A stretch of 64,000 nt of DNA. Source: Saprospiraceae bacterium (GTDB lineage Bacteria > Bacteroidota > Bacteroidia > Chitinophagales > Saprospiraceae). Positions 59,477-64,000 of the stretch are shown here, one piece after another. Made by a program: the position numbers and the translations under genes. The stretch spans positions 3,596,001-3,660,000 of the forward strand of contig JAWKLJ010000001.1 of NCBI GenBank assembly GCA_041392805.1. Direction: 5' to 3'. Under the pieces are notes generated by a model, which made no database searches, was not told the origin of the DNA, and worked only from the letters and a program-made list of their open reading frames with translations. Each line of letters starts with the position of its first letter. The first letter of the stretch is position 1.

Positions 59477-59956
59477 ATGTCTGATCAATTTACCCATCTA
59501 GATGCAGCTGGCAACCCCAACATGGTGGATGTCGGGGAAAAAAAAACAAGTCGCCGCACGGCCAGGGCTCGCAGTATTGTGGTCTTGGATGATGTTATTT
59601 TGGCTCAATTTGAACAAGAAGAAATTCATACCAAAAAAGGACCTGTTTTTCAAACCGCTATCCTGGCGGGCATCATGGCTGCTAAAAAAACAGGCGAACT
59701 CATCCCGCTTTGTCATCCGCTAGGACTTGATAATTGTCATATTGCTATCCATCTTAATGAACAAAGAGAAGTCGTTATCGATTGCACGGCCAGTCTTACG
59801 GCCAAAACGGGAGTAGAAATGGAAGCCCTGGTTGGTGCTTCCATCGCTGCCCTTACGATCTATGATATGTGCAAAGCTTTTTCACACCACATTGTCATTA
59901 AAGAGACCATGCTGATGGAAAAAACGGGTGGAAAACGGGATTTTAAACGGGAATAG
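59477..59956 (+). CDS. moaC: Cyclic pyranopterin monophosphate synthase MoaC
   Basis: MoaC with MoaA makes cPMP, the first Moco intermediate. The product (159 residues from ATG 59477) has FTHLDAAGNPNMVDVGEKKTSRRTARA, AAKKTGELIPLCHPLGLDNCHIAI and TGVEMEALVGASIAALTIYDMCKAFSHHIVI, the standard family segments. It starts 11 bases after the Fdh-like gene and probably shares its transcript. The partner moaA is not in this window. Confidence 0.94.
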   Translation: MSDQFTHLDAAGNPNMVDVGEKKTSRRTARARSIVVLDDVILAQFEQEEIHTKKGPVFQTAILAGIMAAKKTGELIPLCHPLGLDNCHIAIHLNEQREVVIDCTASLTAKTGVEMEALVGASIAALTIYDMCKAFSHHIVIKETMLMEKTGGKRDFKRE

Positions 59957-59989
59957 AACACCATTGACAAATACAAATAAGCGCTAGTT

Positions 59990-62587
59990 TTATTCTGAAG
60001 ACAGCACGTCACTGGGGTTCATTCGCGAAGTACGCTGCAAATGGTAAAGGATGACTAACACCGAAATACTTAGGGATAACAAAACAGCGGGTATAATAAT
60101 AAATCCTGTAACTTGAATATGGTAAGCATAACTCGTCAACCAGGAATTAATAAAATGCAAGGCTATTGGTATGGCAAAAACCAGTGCAATCAAAAAAACC
60201 ACAAAAAAATCATGACCCAAAAGGCGGATTAAATTAAGTTGAGTAGCGCCAAGTATGCGCCGAATACTAATTTCTTTCCGCTTGAGTTGGACGATAAAAC
60301 TTACCAGGCCAAATAATCCTACCATGGAAATGACAATAGCTATGATGGTAAAAAATCCAATCAATGCACTAAATCGCTGCTCTACACTATAGGCCGTTGC
60401 AAAAGCTTCATCGACAAAATTATATCGGAAAGGGTCCGAAGAAAATTCACCCCAAACCGCTTCCATTTGATGGAGTAGCGTGGTAAGTTTTCCTGTTTCT
60501 ATTTTGATTAACAGGTTGTCGGGGCTAACTCGATGACCTGGGGGAAAAATAAAATAAGCAAGTGGTGATATTTGGGAATGTAGGGTCGTATTATGATGAT
60601 TTTCTACTACCCCGATGACTTTTCGATCCGCCCCTCCTATGGTTATTTGTTGCCCCACCAGGGTCTCCTGACCAATTAAAGATTGCGCTTGACTGTTTAG
60701 AATGACGCTTCGGGCGGAATCTACCTCGAAACCCTGATTGAAGTTTCGACCAGCCTTGAAATCTATCCCTAAAACATCGAAATATTCCTGATCGACGCCT
60801 ATAATATCAATAACCTTGGGTTCTCTTACATCCGAGCCATTCCATTCCAAATCCCAGGAATTATTCAGCTTACTTGGCAGGTCTTCGCCCGTGGCTGTTA
60901 CGCCAACAACACCCGATAATTGGATCATTCTCTCCTTTAAAACGGTTAGTTTTTCCTGAAGAACCCGGTCATCAACTGCTACATGAAGTAGTTGACTGGC
61001 ATCAAATCCCAAGTCAAAATGCTTAAGGTAAATGTATTGTTTATAGATCACAAAGGTAGATACTAATAATACCATAGTCACCACATACTGAACTCCTACA
61101 AAGAACTTTCTCGTCATTGACCATTCACTTATTTTAAATTGAATTGGTGACTTAGCATCTCCCAGAACGGGGATTCGAGCCATGACTAAAGAGGGCAATA
61201 ACCCGGCTACAACACCCAAAAAAACCAGCAACAAGAACAGTATCACCCAATCCGTCCAGGGGATTACTGAAAATGACAAATCCAGGTCAAACAGGGCATT
61301 CAGGCGAGGGATTCCCATGAAAACCAGGAAAAGCGCAACAAGTCCGCTAACTAAACTAAACAATATTGATTCAATAATAAATTGCCCAACAATACCAGCC
61401 TTCCGTGACCCAAGTGTTTTTCGGATACCAATTTCTTTCACCCTGGTTATGGCTCTTGCTGTGGCAAGGTTAACATAGTTCATCAACGAGATAATCAGGA
61501 TCAAAAAACCAATCGCACCAAAAATTTGGATATTTCTTATACTTCCTCTAAAGGTATTCCTGGGAATATCTTGGGAGTGAAGGTAAACATCAGAGAAGGG
61601 TTGAAAGGTTATACCAAACCTAGGGCTAGGTGACTCACCAAGGTATTTGCGAATCAAATTAGGAATGCCTGCTTCAACTTCTCCGATTCTATCATCAGGA
61701 ACTTGTATATACGTTCGCACCCAGGAAAAGCCCCATTGTTTCACCAATGATTTATAAAGGATTTCGGCATTTGCCATAGCCCCCAATGCTTCAAATTGTA
61801 TATGTGAATGTTTTGGTGGATCCTGCACGATTCCTGTGATTTTCATCAAAAATTCCTGATCTCCATCATACACCTTGACCGGCATCATTCGACCCAACGC
61901 ATCCTCTGTGCCAAAAAGCTGTCTACTCAATTGCGCTGTTATGACCAAGCTATTCACTTCCCTCAAACAACTAGCAGGGTTTCCATGGATAAATTGAAAA
62001 GTAAAAAGGTCGAAAAAATTCGAATCTGCCCAAAAAAAGTCTTCCACTAACCGTGGCTTCACCCCACCCATTTTAACGGGATCATTACCAAACCTCGCCA
62101 TGGATAAAAATGGATACGTTTCAAGCAACTTGGCGCCATGCAGAGAAGAAGTTCCTTGACTGCGTTCTCCCGTCGTGGGATCAAACCTAAGCACTCGATA
62201 GAGGCTATCTCTATTTTCATGCATGTGGTCAAAGGTTAATTCATTTTTGATAAACAGACTAATAAAAAAGACCGCAGCTAACCCTAGTATGAGCCCGAGC
62301 GCTTGAACTGTTGTGGCTGACTTGTGCTTTAATGCATGCCGAAATGCTACTTTAAAATGACTCTTATACATAATATGAAATTGAAATTGGCCAAGTTGAG
62401 GGAGGCGATACCACCGTGGAGACAGCAATGCTTTCCATATAAACCTCCTCTTAGCTGCCCGAATTCCGATTTCGTCAATGTCCCGGTAAAAAAGTTCTAA
62501 CAGGTCGCCTTGTAATTCATCAAGAAATTGAGGTGAGCAGGTTTTTTCAATAAACCACATAGCCCACTTTGGAATTTGATCTTGCAT
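59990..62587 (-). CDS. FtsX-type ABC transporter permease with N-terminal permease prefix domain
   Basis: The 865-residue protein starts with a cytoplasmic prefix (MQDQIPKWAMWFIEKTCSPQFLDELQGDLLELFYRDIDEIG...) of the 'permease prefix domain' type. Two FtsX/MacB_PCD repeats follow, each with a large periplasmic domain and three or four membrane segments (for example ALGLILGLAAVFFISLFI, FTIIAIVISMVGLFGLVSFIV). It has no ATPase of its own. It probably works in peptide or lipid export or in membrane stress control, as MacB-like permeases do. It is coupled to a PadR regulator gene one base upstream. Confidence 0.85.
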   Translation of the reverse strand: MQDQIPKWAMWFIEKTCSPQFLDELQGDLLELFYRDIDEIGIRAAKRRFIWKALLSPRWYRLPQLGQFQFHIMYKSHFKVAFRHALKHKSATTVQALGLILGLAAVFFISLFIKNELTFDHMHENRDSLYRVLRFDPTTGERSQGTSSLHGAKLLETYPFLSMARFGNDPVKMGGVKPRLVEDFFWADSNFFDLFTFQFIHGNPASCLREVNSLVITAQLSRQLFGTEDALGRMMPVKVYDGDQEFLMKITGIVQDPPKHSHIQFEALGAMANAEILYKSLVKQWGFSWVRTYIQVPDDRIGEVEAGIPNLIRKYLGESPSPRFGITFQPFSDVYLHSQDIPRNTFRGSIRNIQIFGAIGFLILIISLMNYVNLATARAITRVKEIGIRKTLGSRKAGIVGQFIIESILFSLVSGLVALFLVFMGIPRLNALFDLDLSFSVIPWTDWVILFLLLVFLGVVAGLLPSLVMARIPVLGDAKSPIQFKISEWSMTRKFFVGVQYVVTMVLLVSTFVIYKQYIYLKHFDLGFDASQLLHVAVDDRVLQEKLTVLKERMIQLSGVVGVTATGEDLPSKLNNSWDLEWNGSDVREPKVIDIIGVDQEYFDVLGIDFKAGRNFNQGFEVDSARSVILNSQAQSLIGQETLVGQQITIGGADRKVIGVVENHHNTTLHSQISPLAYFIFPPGHRVSPDNLLIKIETGKLTTLLHQMEAVWGEFSSDPFRYNFVDEAFATAYSVEQRFSALIGFFTIIAIVISMVGLFGLVSFIVQLKRKEISIRRILGATQLNLIRLLGHDFFVVFLIALVFAIPIALHFINSWLTSYAYHIQVTGFIIIPAVLLSLSISVLVILYHLQRTSRMNPSDVLSSE

Positions 62588-62588
62588 T

Positions 62589-62912
62589 TCAAAAAGCGGT
62601 TTTAGGCATTAGATTCCATAGTTTTTCGCGCTGCAAACGAACTTTCTCTAGTGCTTTATGCCCAGCCATATTTATCCGATATAGTCGTTTGCTTCTTCCG
62701 CCTCGAGTAGCCGAAGCACCGCCTGTGTAGGATTCAATAAACCCTTTCATTTCCAGCCTGTAAAGTGTAGCATGAATAGTGCTTATGCTTACCTTTCGAT
62801 CTGTATGCGTTTCTATTTCATCCATTACCGAAATGCCATAAGCATCACCATTTAGTACACCTACTGCCAATAAAATTAATTCTTCAAACTCTCCAAGATG
62901 GGTTCCTTTCAT
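62589..62912 (-). CDS. PadR-family transcriptional regulator
   Basis: The 107-residue protein has the PadR winged-helix: LGEFEELILLAVGVLNGDAYGISVMDEIE, VSISTIHATLYRLEMKGFIESY and RGGRSKRLYRINMAGHKALEKVR. PadR regulators often sense small molecules and control adjacent transporters. The gene ends one base before the ABC permease start, so it probably represses its own operon with the permease. Confidence 0.9.
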   Translation of the reverse strand: MKGTHLGEFEELILLAVGVLNGDAYGISVMDEIETHTDRKVSISTIHATLYRLEMKGFIESYTGGASATRGGRSKRLYRINMAGHKALEKVRLQREKLWNLMPKTAF

Positions 62913-63276
62913 GATTTCATTCGTAATTGCAAATCAAATATAATGTATTTCATTCGTAATTGCCAATTAAATAAAAAAAGAATCCATCTCAAATTTTTTC
63001 GGCCATAATTCCAATGTCTATTCTGGGGGAGTAGCGTTAATAGAAAAAAACTAATTTGAGTCCTCCAATACTTCTACATTTCCAGGTTCTCTGACAATTT
63101 TTGTGTTCTAGCCAGCTGAAAGCCTTGATCATCGCTCTTTATCAATCGCTTTTGATCTTCGTTTTAAGCGGACCACAAAAATTGTCAGAGAAGGCATTTC
63201 CAATACTCTACCTCAAAAAAATACTTTGACTATCCTGGCAAGATTAGAGATGACTAATGTTTAGGCCCGTCCAACT
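62913..63276. other. Intergenic region between PadR and glucosaminidase genes
   Basis: No gene. It contains the MITE-like element at 63087-63192. A second word, CTCCAATACTTCTACATTT (about 63062-63080), is related to the arm of the 21026-21115 element, and direct repeats of ATTTCATTCGTAATTGC are seen near 62914-62970. Confidence 0.45.
63087..63192. mobile_element. 106-bp MITE-like element, copy B
   Basis: Perfect 19-bp terminal inverted repeats TTCTCTGACAATTTTTGTG at 63087-63105 and their complement at 63174-63192. The total length, 106 bp, and the ends match the element at 26822-26927 (TTCTTTGACAAATCTCGTG); the inner 68 bases share CTAGA-like and CAAAA-CGA segments when copy B is reversed. 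Lies in a gap between two minus-strand genes. Confidence 0.7.
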
Positions 63277-64000
63277 TTATTTATCATGTTGGTGCAACTT
63301 CAAATCTTCAATCAGGGCGATTATTTTTTCCGCATAATTAGGGTCAGTGGCATAACCCGCTTTTTTCAAGCCATGTGCCCATCCTTTGTAATCTTTTTTT
63401 CCTAATTTATACAGCTTGGCATAACGGTCGGCGCTTAGCAGTTGACTATGCGCACGATAGCTTTCCCAGGCATTTTTGTACTTGCGAAAAAAATCTTTGT
63501 GAGAATCGTCAGTAAAATTAGAGCAATGTCCTTTTTTGCAGGATTTAGAGAAACATTTTATACCAAAATGGTTATTGTTTTGTGTTGCTAATCGGCTAGC
63601 GCCAACATTGCTTTCTAAAAGCCCTTGGGCTAAGGTTATGCTGGCAGGTATGCCGAATTTATCCATTTCAGTTTGTGCAACTTTAGTAAAACGCTGGACG
63701 TATGTCAATTGCTTTTTGCGTTTTGCTGCACGCTTGGCAGCCGATTCATCTTCCTCGTGCGTTATATTTGAAAAAGTGTTGGCCAGATTGGGATCCGTAG
63801 AAGGGGCTTTCTTCTCTTTAACCAGTACAGTAGCAACTTCGATTTTCCCTTTTTCTTCCTTTTTGGATAAAAGAGAAACATTCATGGGTTGGCTAACGCT
63901 GGGCTTCACTTTTGGCTTTTCTTTGTGATAGCTTACAGGAGTAGCAAAAGAAGTAGAAACTGCATTTTGTGATATTTGAGGAATAGTGTCTAATTGAACA
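63277..64000 (-). CDS. Glucosaminidase (GH73-like) peptidoglycan hydrolase, 5' part beyond window
   Basis: The frame stays open from the stop at 63277 to base 64000; no start codon is forced inside the window, so the gene continues past the right edge. The visible 240 residues include a Lys-rich linker and then YVQRFTKVAQTEMDKFGIPASITLAQGLLESNVGASRLATQNNNHFGIKCF, the GH73/flagellar-type glucosaminidase domain with catalytic Glu in LLESN. KYRNAWESYRAHSQLL is present as FRKYKNAWESYRAHSQLL, and GWAHGLKKAGYATDPNYAEKIIALIE closes the domain. It cleaves the N-acetylglucosaminyl bond in peptidoglycan during growth or division. Confidence 0.9.
   Translation of the reverse strand, partial: VQLDTIPQISQNAVSTSFATPVSYHKEKPKVKPSVSQPMNVSLLSKKEEKGKIEVATVLVKEKKAPSTDPNLANTFSNITHEEDESAAKRAAKRKKQLTYVQRFTKVAQTEMDKFGIPASITLAQGLLESNVGASRLATQNNNHFGIKCFSKSCKKGHCSNFTDDSHKDFFRKYKNAWESYRAHSQLLSADRYAKLYKLGKKDYKGWAHGLKKAGYATDPNYAEKIIALIEDLKLHQHDK

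Noticed and set aside
1..64000. CRISPR array or rRNA genes
   Set aside because: I saw no regularly spaced direct repeats with unique spacers and no rRNA signature sequences.

Overview
The window looks like chromosomal DNA of a Bacteroidota bacterium, probably of the Saprospiria (Lewinella/Haliscomenobacter-like) branch. The phylum call rests on a large SprB-repeat protein with a gliding-motility (type IX secretion) C-terminal domain, paired OmpH/Skp chaperones, many lipoproteins and S9/M1 exopeptidases, a LytS-type kinase, a tiny AURKAIP1/COX24-like ribosomal protein and TAnnTTTG-like promoter elements. The class is inference. Coding density is ordinary, except for one accessory stretch at about 27.6-34.1 kb.

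Layout. 0-2.8 kb (minus): rluA-like, sufS, moaD, moaE and a MOSC-domain gene cut by the left edge, a molybdenum-cofactor (Moco) operon with a built-in cysteine desulfurase. 3.1-5.1 kb: two OmpH/Skp genes and murI. 5.3-9.2 kb: two unrecognised 474-residue proteins around trmB. 9.3-27.6 kb: M1 aminopeptidase lipoprotein, alpha/beta hydrolase, OmpA lipoprotein, methyltransferase, kptA, a D-threonine-aldolase-like enzyme, a superfamily 1 helicase, four exported proteins or enzymes, a C45-type acyltransferase and an NAD(P)-binding protein. 27.6-34.1 kb: a sulfatase lipoprotein lying between two direct copies of a ~400-bp repeat (the second split by an IS110-family element with a broken transposase), a GC-rich acyltransferase-like membrane protein, and an array of nine tRNA genes. 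34.4-41.5 kb: glycosyltransferase, SprB-repeat adhesin, pssA-purS-rsmI, LuxR-type response regulator. 41.8-46.4 kb (minus): LytS-type kinase, rng, a 31-codon ribosomal-protein gene, TPR lipoprotein, HU. 47-49.7 kb: yicC-gmk-apaG-fdhD. 49.9-56.7 kb: DPP-IV-like peptidase, CYTH protein, PhoD-like phosphatase, small proteins. 56.7-60 kb: DUF7009 protein, Cys-type formate-dehydrogenase-like enzyme, moaC. 60-64 kb: FtsX-type ABC permease with its PadR regulator, and a glucosaminidase cut by the right edge.

How it fits together. Moco genes lie in three places (moaD-moaE-MOSC, fdhD, moaC) with one likely client, the FdhF/YdeP-like oxidoreductase. SufS next to the MOSC gene and moaD could provide sulfur for MoaD or for Moco itself.

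The least ordinary parts are (1) the nine-gene tRNA array, which includes a class I tRNA with a UAG anticodon and tRNAs with irregular arms; (2) two 106-bp MITE-like elements with related 19-bp perfect terminal inverted repeats at 26.8 and 63.1 kb; (3) a 215-bp nested palindrome, a piece of whose arm supplies the lipase stop codon; and (4) the IS110 insertion, whose ends can be read by comparison with the intact repeat and whose transposase is frameshifted by a perfect 47-bp tandem duplication.
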